In this document: positions 15,838 through 24,649 of the stretch, one piece after another
How the letters are laid out: each line of letters begins with the position of its first letter
Numbering within the stretch: position 1 is the first letter of the stretch
DNA from: Sphingomonas sp. UNC305MFCol5.2
GTDB taxonomy: Bacteria; Pseudomonadota; Alphaproteobacteria; Sphingomonadales; Sphingomonadaceae
Direction of reading: 5' to 3'
Assembly: GCF_000712135.1 (NCBI RefSeq)
Contig: NZ_JOOE01000004.1
Span: 603,501-667,500 of the forward strand
DNA: 64,000 nt
Notes under the pieces: generated by a model
Told to the model about the DNA's origin: nothing
Database searches by the model: none
The model's input: only the letters and a program-made list of their open reading frames with translations
Made by a program: the position numbers and the translations under genes

Positions 15838-18800
15838 TCAGAACTGGAAGTTCACGCCGAAGTTGAACGTCCGTCCGATGCGGGTCTGGAACAGCGTGTC
15901 CTTGCGCTGGCTGTCGATATAGAGGTTGTTGCGCTCGTCCGTGAGGTTCTGCGCCTCGAGGATCACCTTGATGTTGTCGGTGATTGCGTAGGATGCCGAG
16001 GCGTCGACGAACAGGTTCGGCGAATTGCCCTGCAGATCGCTGCCGGTCGAGGCGGGAATGCCGCGGATGTAGCGGTCACGATAGCTGCCCGTCGCGCGGA
16101 TGCTGAACTTGCTGTCCTCGTAGAAGAGCGTGCCGCTGGCGGTGTTCTTCGAAAGGCCGATCAGGTCCGCCGTGGTGGTCACCGTCGGCACGCCGTTCAC
16201 GCTCGCCAGCACATATTGGATCGTCGAGGTCACGTGCGTGTAGTTCGCCAGCACGCCGAAATTGCCGAGGAAGCCCGGCAGGAAGTCGAGCTGGATCTGG
16301 GCATTGACCTCGACTCCGTTGAGCGGGCCGCCCGGCGTATTGACCGGCTGGCCGATCGTGAAGATCTCGGTCGGTGCGGTGTTGGTGCCGGTGAGCAGCT
16401 CCACCGGGAGCCCCAGCTGATTGAACGGGATCTGGCTGGTGACGCGCTGGACGAAGCTTTTGATGTCCTTCTTGAAATAGGCGACCGACAGCAGTGAACC
16501 GGGCTTGAAATACCACTCGAGCGCGGCATCGAAGGTGTCGGCGCGGATAGGATCGAGGAACGGATTGTTGATGTTGCCCGTGCGCGTGGTGGCGGTGATG
16601 CCGCTGGTCGGTGCGAGCTGGCCGAGTTCGGGACGCGCCAGCACCTTGGCGGCCGACAGGCGCAGGATCAAATTGTCCACCGGCTCGATCGCGACGTTGC
16701 CCGAGGGCAGCCAATCGTCATAGCCGCGCAGCACCTGGCCATATTGGCCGCGCAGATTGGTCGGCGTGGAGCCTGCCGGCGCCGATACCGAGATATAGCC
16801 CGCCGCCAGCATGTCGGTGCGGACATAGCGCACGCCGATGTCGCCACGGATCTTCACCGGGAGCTGGTCCTCGGTGTTGAACGTGGTCATCACATAGGCG
16901 CTTTTGACCTCTTCGCGGATCCGCGAAGCACCGGCACCGCAGGAGGTGCGGCAGAAGCGCACCGAATCGAAGTCGTACACGCCGTCCCATTTGTCGGGAT
17001 CGATCGCCGCCCAGCTCGCGGGCGCGCCGCGGCCGAATAGTTCGTCGAGCCCGCTGATCTGGCGCGTGATGCTGGCAAGCGTCGTGCCTGCGGGCAGCGG
17101 CCGGACGACCGTGTCGGCGGTATACGGGTTGGAGTTGTACGCATTATAGTCGCTGCGGCGGAACTGTCCGCCGATCTTGAGCTTGACGCCCTGGGCGACG
17201 TCCCAGTCGGTGTTGACTTCGGCGGTGAGATTGTCCGTCTGGTTCTTCGACGGCTTGCCCTGGAAGCTGAACCCGCCGAGCACCGTCCCGTCGGCGAGCG
17301 CGGGCGCATAAGTGAAGTTCGCCGGATTGGACACGTCGAAGCCGAAGCCGATGATCGGAGTCGCCCCGCCGTCGCGGAAATCGACCGAGAAATTGTCGGT
17401 GTCGATTGCGTCCATGAAGGTCTGGAAGCGCTTCGGGCCCCACCAGACCGACTGGTTGATCCCGAACAACGCCGTCATCTCGAAGCTGTCGTTAAAGCGG
17501 TGACGGAAGTTCAAATTGCCCTGCTTGAAGTCCGAAATCCAGTGATCGACGAGCCCTTCCGAGCGGACGTCGACGCCATCGAACAGGCCGTAGACCAGCG
17601 ATCCCTTGTCATCGAACTGGATGTCGCGCACCGACACCATCGGCTGGCCGTTGTTGGTGACGCTGCGGCCAAACGACAGGCCGAGGATATAATTGTCGCG
17701 CCGCTCGACCTCGTAGCGCGAATAGAGCGCGTCGACGCTGATGTCGGTATCGTCATCGGGCGAGAACTGCAGCGTCAGCGTGCCGCCGATGCGCTTGGTG
17801 TCCTGCTCCGAGTTCACGTAGCGCGGCAGGCGCGGCAGAAATGCCTTGGTGCCGCCGACGACGGTGATGGCGCCGGTGGTCGGGTTGGTGGTGACGGTCA
17901 CCCCGCGATTGAACGCCTCGGCAAAGGCGGCGGGGTTGCTGGTGCGCGGATTGCCCGTGCTGCAATTGCTCGCCGTCGCACCTTTCGTGCCGATCGACGG
18001 GCTGTTGTAGACAGTGCCGTTGTACGTGAAGCCGCCCACCGGCGTGCAGTAGGGGAAGGAGATCGTCGAGCCCGCCGGCGCGCCGGCCAGGGGCTGGGCG
18101 AGCCCGTTGGTGTTGGATGCCAGGATGTCTACCGCCGAATAGCCGACCTCCCGGATGTGGCGCTTCTGATAGGCGACCGAGGCGAGTACGCCGAAAGTGC
18201 CGTCGGCGAACTGCTTGGAGATGAGCAGCGAGGCGCGCGGATCGACCTTCTTGCTGATCTCGTTGTAGACGCCGCGCGCAGTCGCCGAGAGCGTGAAGTC
18301 CTTCTTGAAGTCGAGCGGCTTGGGCGCCTTGAGGTCGACAGTCGCACCGAGCGAGCCCTCTTCGACGTCCGCGGACGTGGTCTTGCGCACCGACAGCGCC
18401 GAGAAGATTTCGGTCGGGAAGACGTTGAAGTCGAAACTTCGGCCCGAATTGCCGGCGCCGTAAATATCGGACGAGCCGGTTTGCGCGGTGCCTTCCATGC
18501 CGTTGATGCGAACGCGCGTGAAGCCGGCGCCGAGGCCGCGGACCGAGATGTTGCGGCCTTCGCCGCCGTCGCCGCGCGAGAGCGCGACGCCGGGGACGCG
18601 CTGCATCGATTCGGCGAGATTGCTGTCGGGGAACTTGCCGATGTCCTCGGCGACGATCGAATCGACCGCGGCGGTCTCCTCGCGCTTTTGGTTGAGCGCG
18701 GTGTTGAGCGAGGCGCGGAAGCCCTGGACGACGATCTCGCCTTCGTCGGTCGTGTCGGGAGCCTGCTGCGCGGCCGGGGCGGGGGCGTCCTGCGCCATTG

Positions 18801-18885
18801 CCACCGGTGTCCATGCCAGCGCCATGGCCAGCGCGGCGCCGGAAACCCCTGCGCCGCGAACGCGCGAATATGCTGAAAGCTTCAT
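15838..18885 (-). CDS. TonB-dependent outer-membrane receptor (RG-I locus)
   Basis: 1015 aa from the ATG at 18885 (Shine-Dalgarno GGAGGGG). Signal peptide about 1-33 (MKLSAYSRVRGAGVSGAALAMALAWTPVAMAQ). The TonB-box-like EGEIVVQGFRASL precedes the plug, which has the Caulobacter/Sphingomonas-type signature SIVAEDIGKFPDSNLAESMQRVPGV and NISVRGLGAGFTRVRINGM. The C-terminus ends in a beta-barrel strand (RIGRTFNFGVNFQF). It should take RG-I oligosaccharides across the outer membrane, given the PL11/CE12 genes directly downstream. A longer frame exists upstream but lacks signal features. Confidence 0.93.
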   Translation of the reverse strand: MKLSAYSRVRGAGVSGAALAMALAWTPVAMAQDAPAPAAQQAPDTTDEGEIVVQGFRASLNTALNQKREETAAVDSIVAEDIGKFPDSNLAESMQRVPGVALSRGDGGEGRNISVRGLGAGFTRVRINGMEGTAQTGSSDIYGAGNSGRSFDFNVFPTEIFSALSVRKTTSADVEEGSLGATVDLKAPKPLDFKKDFTLSATARGVYNEISKKVDPRASLLISKQFADGTFGVLASVAYQKRHIREVGYSAVDILASNTNGLAQPLAGAPAGSTISFPYCTPVGGFTYNGTVYNSPSIGTKGATASNCSTGNPRTSNPAAFAEAFNRGVTVTTNPTTGAITVVGGTKAFLPRLPRYVNSEQDTKRIGGTLTLQFSPDDDTDISVDALYSRYEVERRDNYILGLSFGRSVTNNGQPMVSVRDIQFDDKGSLVYGLFDGVDVRSEGLVDHWISDFKQGNLNFRHRFNDSFEMTALFGINQSVWWGPKRFQTFMDAIDTDNFSVDFRDGGATPIIGFGFDVSNPANFTYAPALADGTVLGGFSFQGKPSKNQTDNLTAEVNTDWDVAQGVKLKIGGQFRRSDYNAYNSNPYTADTVVRPLPAGTTLASITRQISGLDELFGRGAPASWAAIDPDKWDGVYDFDSVRFCRTSCGAGASRIREEVKSAYVMTTFNTEDQLPVKIRGDIGVRYVRTDMLAAGYISVSAPAGSTPTNLRGQYGQVLRGYDDWLPSGNVAIEPVDNLILRLSAAKVLARPELGQLAPTSGITATTRTGNINNPFLDPIRADTFDAALEWYFKPGSLLSVAYFKKDIKSFVQRVTSQIPFNQLGLPVELLTGTNTAPTEIFTIGQPVNTPGGPLNGVEVNAQIQLDFLPGFLGNFGVLANYTHVTSTIQYVLASVNGVPTVTTTADLIGLSKNTASGTLFYEDSKFSIRATGSYRDRYIRGIPASTGSDLQGNSPNLFVDASASYAITDNIKVILEAQNLTDERNNLYIDSQRKDTLFQTRIGRTFNFGVNFQF

Positions 18886-19110
18886 GCTCTTCCCCTCCTC
18901 TGGTCCAGCCTGATCGTCGCGCTTTGCGCTGACGAGTCTCATTTGTTGTTCTTGTTTCCCAATATATATGACGTAACCAAAACGTCTCGCCAATCCCCCT
19001 TTTGGGATTCGTCCCCGCGCTGTGGGCTTTTGGCCACACTCCAGACACAGGTCGTCGCAACGCGCGGCGAAGCGCCGCCGGGCGCGAGTATGGCAGCTAT
19101 ATTTCCCCGG

Positions 19111-19125
19111 TGTCTACCGGTGTCA
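19111..19125. promoter_or_regulatory. Weak LacI-type operator-like palindrome upstream of the TonB receptor
   Basis: TGTCTACCGGTGTCA has a CCGG centre and TG...CA ends but fits the 14-bp LacI consensus poorly. It sits just below the CE12 stop, 226 bp upstream of the receptor ATG. An AT-rich stretch (ATATATATTG, about 18961-18970 on the + strand) nearer the gene could be the -10 region. Confidence 0.25.
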
Positions 19126-19127
19126 AT

Positions 19128-19916
19128 TCAATGGCAGGCGTAGCTGCCGAGCGGCCGGGGTCGCGTCAGGTCGGGGCGCTCGGGGAGCACTTTCTCCGCC
19201 ACCGGCACTTTCAGACCCTTCAGCTCCTGTGCGACCAGATTGGCCATTGCGCGGGCGCCGAGCTCGCTGAAATGAGTGTCGTCGGCGATGCCGTTCGGGA
19301 ACGCGGCGACCTTATCGGCTGGCGTGTAGTGGAGATAATATTTCTTCGATCCCGCCTCGCCGGCCTGACTGACGAAGTCGAGCGAGCGCGCCTCGAGGTC
19401 GATCAGCGGCGTGTTGGTGGTGACCACCAGCTCGCGTTCGACCTGCGAATATGCGGCGAAGTCGGCCTTGGCGCGGGCGCCGTCGAACGAGCGGCGGGCA
19501 GGAGGCGTGACCAGCACCGGGATGAGGCCGTGCCCACGCGATTCCCAGATCATCCGCAGCAGATTGTCGCGATAGAGCGTCGCGGCCGGTGCGTAGCGTT
19601 CGGGGCGCGATACGGACGCGTCGTTATGGCCGAACTGGATCAGCACGACATCACCGGGTTTCGCCTCGGCAAGCAAGGCATCCCATTTGCCTTCCGAGAT
19701 AAAGGTGCGGGTGCTGCGTCCGCCTACCGCGCGATTCACAACCTCGACATCGGGCCGGAGCCCGCATTTGAGCATCATGCCCCAGCCGGTCTGCGGATAT
19801 TTGTCCGCCCCGTAATTGGCCGCGGTCGAATCGCTCGCGATCAGGATACGTTGCTGGGCCTGGGCGGGCAGGGCGGTGGCGAGCAGTGCGGCGCCCGCGG
19901 CGAGCAGCGCCCTCAT
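19128..19916 (-). CDS. Rhamnogalacturonan acetylesterase (CE12), single-domain
   Basis: 262 aa from the ATG at 19916, overlapping the upstream SDR stop as ATGA. Signal peptide MRALLAAGAALLATALPAQA. SGNH motifs: IASDSTAAN (S30; ASDS replaces the usual GDS), NRAVGGRSTRTF, FGHND, and DDTHFSELGA with the Asp-His pair. It lacks the extra N-terminal domain of the other CE12 in the locus, so the two esterases may deacetylate different positions or fragment sizes. Periplasmic location is likely. Confidence 0.9.
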   Translation of the reverse strand: MRALLAAGAALLATALPAQAQQRILIASDSTAANYGADKYPQTGWGMMLKCGLRPDVEVVNRAVGGRSTRTFISEGKWDALLAEAKPGDVVLIQFGHNDASVSRPERYAPAATLYRDNLLRMIWESRGHGLIPVLVTPPARRSFDGARAKADFAAYSQVERELVVTTNTPLIDLEARSLDFVSQAGEAGSKKYYLHYTPADKVAAFPNGIADDTHFSELGARAMANLVAQELKGLKVPVAEKVLPERPDLTRPRPLGSYACH

Positions 19917-20677
19917 TGCAGGTTCACGAATGCGCCGCCGTCGACGAGCAGTGCGGCACCGGTGACATAGGCGGCCATGTCCGAGGCGAGGAACACGATC
20001 GGGCCGGCGAGATCCTCGGCCTGGCCGAGCCTGCCGAGCGGGATGCGACCTTCCATATATTTGCGCTTCTCGACGTCGGCGAGATCCTCCTTGTTGATCT
20101 CGGTCAGGATCGTGCCGGGGAGGACCGAGTTGCAGCGGATATTGTGCTTGCCGAGCGCGATCGCAGTCGACTGCATCAGCGAGTGGAGGCCCGCCTTGGT
20201 GGGGGTGTAATGCGTCTGATACTCGCCCCCGACCAAGGCCGAGATGGAAGAGACCGCGATCAGCGCGCCGCCATGTCCTTGCTTCACCATCTGGTTGGCG
20301 GCCGCCTGGCACATGAAATAGCCCCCGAGCAGATTGACCTGCACCGTGCGCTGGACGGTTTCGACCGGCATGTCGAGAAAGCTGTGGAAGGGACAGATGC
20401 CGGCGTTGGAAACCATCACGTCGACCTTGCCGAATGCCTCGACTGCCTTGCGGACAAACTCGGTCGCGGTCTCGGGCGCGGCGACGTCGCCCTTCACCGC
20501 AAGCCCGCGCTGGCCTGCGGCTTCGATTTCGGCGACGCAGGCCGCGGCATCGTCGTCACGGCTGTGATAGTTGACCACGACATCTGCACCGGCCTTGGCT
20601 GCACCCACCGCCGCCGCGCGGCCGATGCCCGTCGATGCGCCCGTGACGAGCACGGTCTTGCCTTCCAACAACTTCAC
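19913..20677 (-). CDS. lra1: L-rhamnose 1-dehydrogenase (SDR)
   Basis: 254 aa classical short-chain dehydrogenase. TGASTGIG (12-19) binds the nucleotide; the catalytic set is S144, Y157, K161 (HYTPTK). The sequence around NAGICPFHSFLDMPVE and SSISALVGGEYQTHYTPTKAGLHSLMQ resembles characterised bacterial L-rhamnose dehydrogenases as I recall them. It oxidises L-rhamnose to rhamnono-lactone, step one of the non-phosphorylative pathway whose later steps lie at 21734-25552. It sits between the IclR regulator and a CE12 esterase, tying rhamnose use to RG-I breakdown. Cofactor preference is not certain. Confidence 0.88.
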   Translation of the reverse strand: MKLLEGKTVLVTGASTGIGRAAAVGAAKAGADVVVNYHSRDDDAAACVAEIEAAGQRGLAVKGDVAAPETATEFVRKAVEAFGKVDVMVSNAGICPFHSFLDMPVETVQRTVQVNLLGGYFMCQAAANQMVKQGHGGALIAVSSISALVGGEYQTHYTPTKAGLHSLMQSTAIALGKHNIRCNSVLPGTILTEINKEDLADVEKRKYMEGRIPLGRLGQAEDLAGPIVFLASDMAAYVTGAALLVDGGAFVNLQ

Positions 20678-20696
20678 TAGCCTCTCCTGATACTGA

Positions 20697-21527
20697 CTAT
20701 CTGCGGCCGCGCCTCGGCGGGCGCACGTCGGGGCTCCAGCCCAGATCGGTGCTGATCCGCTGCGCGGTGTCGCGGACTTCGGAGCTCAGCGCCGCCATCC
20801 GCTCGTCGTCCATATATTGCGCGGCACTCGATACGCTGATCGCCGCGACGATCTTTCCGGACACGTCGCGCACCGGGGCGGCGACGCAGCGTATCTGGTC
20901 CTCATTCTCTTCGAGATCATAGGCATGGCCCGCCTCGGCATAGCCGCGCATCCGCTCGAACCACGTCTCGCGATCGGCGCGGAGGGCGCCGTGCGCCTGA
21001 TCTGCGTCGAACAGCCGGGTCCATTCGGCTTCGCTGCCGTCCACGAGCAACGCCTTGCCGAGCCCGGTCGAGGTGAGCGGCTGGCGGTCGCCGATCCGGC
21101 TCGAGATTTCGACGCGGCGCCTGCCCGGAATCTTGTCGAGATACAGTGCGAGGTCGCCGTCCATCCGCCCGAGATGCACCGTGTCCTCGGACGCGGCGGC
21201 GAGCTCTTCCATGCGCGGGCGCGCGATCTGGACGATGTCGGCCTGGCTCTGCGCAAGGAAGCCCAACTGGATCAATTTGGGTCCGAGCTGATAGCCGTCG
21301 CGCGGCAGATAGGTGAGGAAGCCGCGATCGATCAGCGCATTGGCGAGCCGGTGCGTGGTCGAGCGGGTGAGTCCCATCCGCGCCGAAAGCTCCGCGAGCT
21401 TGATCGGGCCGTCGATCACCTTGTCGAGCATGTCGAGCCCACGGATCAGCGTCTGGCTGCCCTGTACCTTGGAGCCCGCTTTCTTCTCGGTCGTTTCCGA
21501 TTCAGCGTTTGACGTGTCGCGTCTCAT
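20697..21527 (-). CDS. IclR-family transcriptional regulator of the RG-I/rhamnose locus
   Basis: 276 aa. The N-terminal winged helix (about 25-90) contains the recognition region LAELSARMGLTRSTTHRLANALIDRGFL. The C-terminal effector domain (about 100-265) has the typical GLGKALL and EENEDQIRCVAAPVRDVSGKIVAAISVS blocks. It lies at the divergence point: rhamnose dehydrogenase downstream on the same strand, rhamnonate dehydratase on the other. It is therefore the likely local repressor or activator, with a pathway intermediate such as keto-deoxy-rhamnonate as possible inducer (inference). It probably autoregulates through the inverted repeat just upstream. Confidence 0.92.
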   Translation of the reverse strand: MRRDTSNAESETTEKKAGSKVQGSQTLIRGLDMLDKVIDGPIKLAELSARMGLTRSTTHRLANALIDRGFLTYLPRDGYQLGPKLIQLGFLAQSQADIVQIARPRMEELAAASEDTVHLGRMDGDLALYLDKIPGRRRVEISSRIGDRQPLTSTGLGKALLVDGSEAEWTRLFDADQAHGALRADRETWFERMRGYAEAGHAYDLEENEDQIRCVAAPVRDVSGKIVAAISVSSAAQYMDDERMAALSSEVRDTAQRISTDLGWSPDVRPPRRGRR

Positions 21528-21541
21528 CTCGTAACATCCTA

Positions 21542-21556
21542 TCCCATAAAGTGAGA
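21542..21556. promoter_or_regulatory. Candidate IclR autoregulatory operator
   Basis: TCCCA-TAAAG-TGAGA is an inverted repeat with one mismatch, 14 bases upstream of the regulator ATG. It matches the spacing and position of the element before rhaM. Confidence 0.35.
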
Positions 21557-21640
21557 AAGTAAAGCATCAGGAGGGGTGCGAAGCGGCGGAGCATTTCGGC
21601 ACCCGCCAGATCCATTCAGTCAGGCATCGCGGGGCTGCGT

Positions 21641-21650
21641 ATCATATGAT
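21641..21650. promoter_or_regulatory. ATCATATGAT palindrome in the divergent regulator/rhamnonate dehydratase promoter region
   Basis: A perfect 10-bp palindrome lies 84 bases upstream of the dehydratase start. A related TATCATGATA palindrome (1200-1209) sits upstream of the PL22 lyase. It may be a second binding site or an AT-rich promoter element. Confidence 0.25.
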
Positions 21651-21733
21651 GGTATGTCATGCTCGCAATTTTTCACATTCTCAGGCGGCGTGCCCAGATG
21701 TGGTACGTTTAGCCGCAAAAGGGATCAGTTGAC

Positions 21734-22930
21734 GTGGCTGCAGCCGGCCTTTCGAAGATCAAGCACGTCCGTGCCTTCACCGTTCGCGGCGGCGGCGCCG
21801 ATTATCACGATCAGGGCGAAGGCCACTGGATCGACAATCACATCGCCACGCCGATGGCGCGCTATCCCGAATATCGCCAGTCGCGGCAGAGCTTCGGGAT
21901 CAACGTGCTCGGCACGCTGATCGTCGAGATCGAGGCCGAGGACGGCACGATCGGTTTCGCAGTGACCACCGGCGGCGAGCCCGCTGCGTTCATCGTCGAG
22001 AAGCATCTCGCGCGCTTCCTCGAAGGCCGCAGCCCGACCGAATATGAGAAGATCTGGGACCAGATGTACTTCTCGACGCAATATTACGGCCGCAAGGGCC
22101 TCGTCGTGAATGCCATCTCGGGAGTCGACCTCGCTTTGTGGGACCTGCTCGGCAAGTTGCGCGGCGAGCCGGTGTACCAGATGCTCGGCGGCGCGGTGCG
22201 CGACGAACTGCAATTCTACGCCACCGGCGCGCGGCCCGACGTGGCCAAGGAACTGGGTTTCATCGGCGGCAAGCTGCCGCTCCACCACGGCCCGGCCGAG
22301 GGCCTCGAGGGGCTCCACAAGAACATCGCCGAGCTCGCCGAAATGCGTGCCCGCGTCGGCGACGATTTCTGGCTGATGCTCGATTGCTGGATGAGTCTCG
22401 ACTTGGATTATGCCACGCGGCTCGCGCGCAGGGCCTATGACGAGTGCGGGCTCAAGTGGATCGAGGAGGCGCTGAGCCCCGACGATTATTGGGCCTATGC
22501 AGCGCTGAGGAAGAACGCGCCCAAGGGCCTTCTCGTCACCACCGGCGAGCATGAGGCGACCCGCTGGGGCTTCCGCATGCTGATGGACATGGAATGCTGC
22601 GACATCATCCAGCCCGATGTGGGCTGGTGCGGCGGCGTGACCGAACTGATCAAGATCGCCGCTTATGCCGACAGCAAAGGCGTGCTGATGATCCCGCACG
22701 GCTCGTCGGTGTACAGCTATCACTTCGTGATCACCCGGCATAACAGCCCGTTCGCCGAGTTCCTGATGATGCATCCGGGGCCGACCGAAGTGGTTCCGAT
22801 GTTCCACCCGCAATTGATCGGCGAGCCGGTGCCTGTGAACGGGCGCCTGCACGTGAGCGCGCTCGACAAGCCCGGTTTCGGGGTCGAGCTCAATCGCGAA
22901 TTGCCGATGCACCGCCCCTACACGCATTGA
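21734..22930 (+). CDS. lra3: L-rhamnonate dehydratase (enolase superfamily)
   Basis: 398 aa, beginning at a GTG with AAGGGATC upstream. It has the enolase/mandelate-racemase fold: capping domain with GHWIDNHIATPMARYPEYRQSR, metal ligands D217, E244 or E245 and E272 (GEHE), the D295/H322 dyad (QPDVGWCGG; PHGSSVYSYHF). This is the rhamnonate dehydratase subgroup pattern. It converts L-rhamnonate to 2-keto-3-deoxy-L-rhamnonate. It is first in the plus-strand run dehydratase-hydrolase-SDR-lactonase-permease-GH43 and diverges from the IclR gene. Confidence 0.95.
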   Translation: MAAAGLSKIKHVRAFTVRGGGADYHDQGEGHWIDNHIATPMARYPEYRQSRQSFGINVLGTLIVEIEAEDGTIGFAVTTGGEPAAFIVEKHLARFLEGRSPTEYEKIWDQMYFSTQYYGRKGLVVNAISGVDLALWDLLGKLRGEPVYQMLGGAVRDELQFYATGARPDVAKELGFIGGKLPLHHGPAEGLEGLHKNIAELAEMRARVGDDFWLMLDCWMSLDLDYATRLARRAYDECGLKWIEEALSPDDYWAYAALRKNAPKGLLVTTGEHEATRWGFRMLMDMECCDIIQPDVGWCGGVTELIKIAAYADSKGVLMIPHGSSVYSYHFVITRHNSPFAEFLMMHPGPTEVVPMFHPQLIGEPVPVNGRLHVSALDKPGFGVELNRELPMHRPYTH

Positions 22931-22946
22931 GACTGAGAGAGCGAAC

Positions 22947-23807
22947 ATGAAACTCTGCCGTTTTGGACCCGCCGGTAGCGAACGCCCCGGCCTGATCGAC
23001 GCCGATGGCCGCATCCGCGATCTTTCCGCGCACATCAGCGATATCGGGCCCGACCAGCTGCAGCCCGAAGGCCTCGCCGCGCTCGCCGCGATCGATCCGG
23101 CCTCGCTGCCGCTCGCGCCCGAGGGCGTGCGCTATGGCCCGCCGGTGGCGGTCACGCGACAGTTCATCGCGATCGGCCTGAACTATGCCGATCACGCGGC
23201 GGAATCGAACCTGCCCATCCCCGAAGAGCCGGTGATCTTCACCAAGGCGGTCAGCTGCATCCAGGGCCCGCACGACATTGTCGTGATCCCGCGCGGATCG
23301 GTGAAGAGCGACTGGGAAGTCGAGCTCGGCGTGATCATCGGCAAGGGCGGGTCGTATATCGACGAAGCTTCGGCGCTCGATCACGTCGCCGGCTATTGCG
23401 TCGTCCACGACCTTTCCGAGCGCGATTACCAGATCAACCGCGGCGGCACCTGGGACAAGGGCAAAGGTTGCCCGACCTACGGCCCCGTCGGCCCGTGGCT
23501 GGTCACTTCGGACGAAGTCGGCGATCCGCAGAACCTCCGCCTCTGGCTCGACGTCAATGGCGAGCGCAAGCAGGACGGCACCACTGCGACGATGATCTTC
23601 CCGGTCTCGAAGCTGGTTTCCTATGTCAGCGAGTTCATCAAGCTCCTTCCCGGCGACATCATCACCACCGGCACGCCCCCCGGCGTCGGTATGGGCCAGA
23701 AGCCCGAGCCGGTGTATCTCAAGGCGGGCGACAAAGTCGCGCTCGGCATCGAGAAGCTCGGCGAGCAGGCGCAGCAGGTGGTCGCATGGTCGGAGAACGT
23801 CGCTTGA
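22947..23807 (+). CDS. lra6: 2,4-diketo-3-deoxy-L-rhamnonate hydrolase (FAH family)
   Basis: 286 aa. The C-terminal fumarylacetoacetate-hydrolase domain starts near residue 75: FIAIGLNYADHAAES, PVIFTKAVSCIQGP, the metal-binding DWEVELGVIIGK, then RGGTWDKGKGCPTYGPVGPWL and TGTPPGVGMG. In the Sphingomonas-type rhamnose pathway this family splits 2,4-diketo-3-deoxy-L-rhamnonate into pyruvate and L-lactate. It is 16 bp after the dehydratase, and its stop is overlapped by the TTG start of the next gene. The family is certain; the substrate is set by context. Confidence 0.92.
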   Translation: MKLCRFGPAGSERPGLIDADGRIRDLSAHISDIGPDQLQPEGLAALAAIDPASLPLAPEGVRYGPPVAVTRQFIAIGLNYADHAAESNLPIPEEPVIFTKAVSCIQGPHDIVVIPRGSVKSDWEVELGVIIGKGGSYIDEASALDHVAGYCVVHDLSERDYQINRGGTWDKGKGCPTYGPVGPWLVTSDEVGDPQNLRLWLDVNGERKQDGTTATMIFPVSKLVSYVSEFIKLLPGDIITTGTPPGVGMGQKPEPVYLKAGDKVALGIEKLGEQAQQVVAWSENVA

Positions 23808-24553
23808 CGCTCTATGCCGATCGCTTCGCGGGCCGCACCGCGATCATCACCGGCGGCGCATCCGGGCTCGGCCGTGCCGTCGCCAAGCGCTTCGTCGCGG
23901 AGGGCGGCAAGGTCGCCTTGTGGGATGTCAACGCTGACTGGCTCGCCGCGGCTAAGACCGAAGTCGGCGCGGCGCATATTGTTTCGGTCGATGTCTCGGA
24001 TGCCGCCGCGGTAGCCGCTGCCGCCGGCGAGACTGCCGCGGCGCTCGGCCGGGTCGACGTCCTCGTCTGCTCGGCGGGGATCACCGGCGCCACCGCGCCC
24101 GTCCACGAATATCCGCTCGACAGCTGGGAGCGGGTGGTCTCGATCAACCTGAACGGGCTGTTCTATTGCTGCCGCTCGGTCGTCCCGCACATGCTGGCGA
24201 ACGGCTATGGCCGCATCGTCAACGTCGCCTCGGTCGCGGGCAAGGAGGGCAACCCCAACGCTTCGGCCTATTCGGCATCGAAGGCGGGGGTGATCGGCCT
24301 CACCAAGTCGCTCGGCAAGGAACTGGCGGGCAAGGGCATCATCGCCAACGCGCTGACTCCTGCGACGTTCGAGAGCCCGATCCTCGATCAGCTCCCCGCG
24401 AGCCAGGTCGATTACATGCGCTCGAAGATCCCGATGGGCCGCCTGGGCGAGGCCGAGGAAAGCGCCGCGATGATCCTGTTCATGGCGAGCGAGGAATGCA
24501 GCTTCACGACGGCGTCGACCTTCGACACGTCGGGCGGGCGGACGACGTACTGA
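23804..24553 (+). CDS. lra5: 2-keto-3-deoxy-L-rhamnonate 4-dehydrogenase (SDR)
   Basis: 249 aa from TTG at 23804, which overlaps the hydrolase stop (TTGA) with GGAG eight bases upstream. An ATG at 23786 is in frame but gives an odd leader. SDR motifs: TGGASGLG (16-23), WDVN with D41 (favours NAD), catalytic S143, Y156 and K160 (YSASK). It oxidises keto-deoxy-rhamnonate at C4 to the diketo acid split by the preceding gene's product. Gene order dehydratase-hydrolase-dehydrogenase matches the diketo-hydrolase version of the pathway, so no aldolase is needed. Confidence 0.9.
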   Translation: MTLYADRFAGRTAIITGGASGLGRAVAKRFVAEGGKVALWDVNADWLAAAKTEVGAAHIVSVDVSDAAAVAAAAGETAAALGRVDVLVCSAGITGATAPVHEYPLDSWERVVSINLNGLFYCCRSVVPHMLANGYGRIVNVASVAGKEGNPNASAYSASKAGVIGLTKSLGKELAGKGIIANALTPATFESPILDQLPASQVDYMRSKIPMGRLGEAEESAAMILFMASEECSFTTASTFDTSGGRTTY

Positions 24554-24557
24554 CCTT

Positions 24558-24634
24558 GTGCTCCTGCGAAAGCAGGAGCCCAGAGTCGCAAGCGAACCAT
24601 GTGCGGTCTTGGGCTCCTGCTTTCGCAGGAGCAC
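24558..24634. repeat. REP doublet, family C
   Basis: The left arm (24558-24581) and right arm (24611-24634) are a perfect 24-bp inverted repeat. Each arm is itself a hairpin (GCTCCTGCGAAAGCAGGAGC type). It separates the SDR and lactonase genes of one operon; the lactonase Shine-Dalgarno (GGAGAGG) begins 7 bases after it. Confidence 0.88.
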
Positions 24635-24649
24635 GGGGAAGGAGAGGAA

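Noticed and set aside
15838..18993. A longer N-terminus for the first TonB receptor
   Set aside because: The extra 36 residues lack signal features and the ATG at 18885 has a strong ribosome site and signal peptide.
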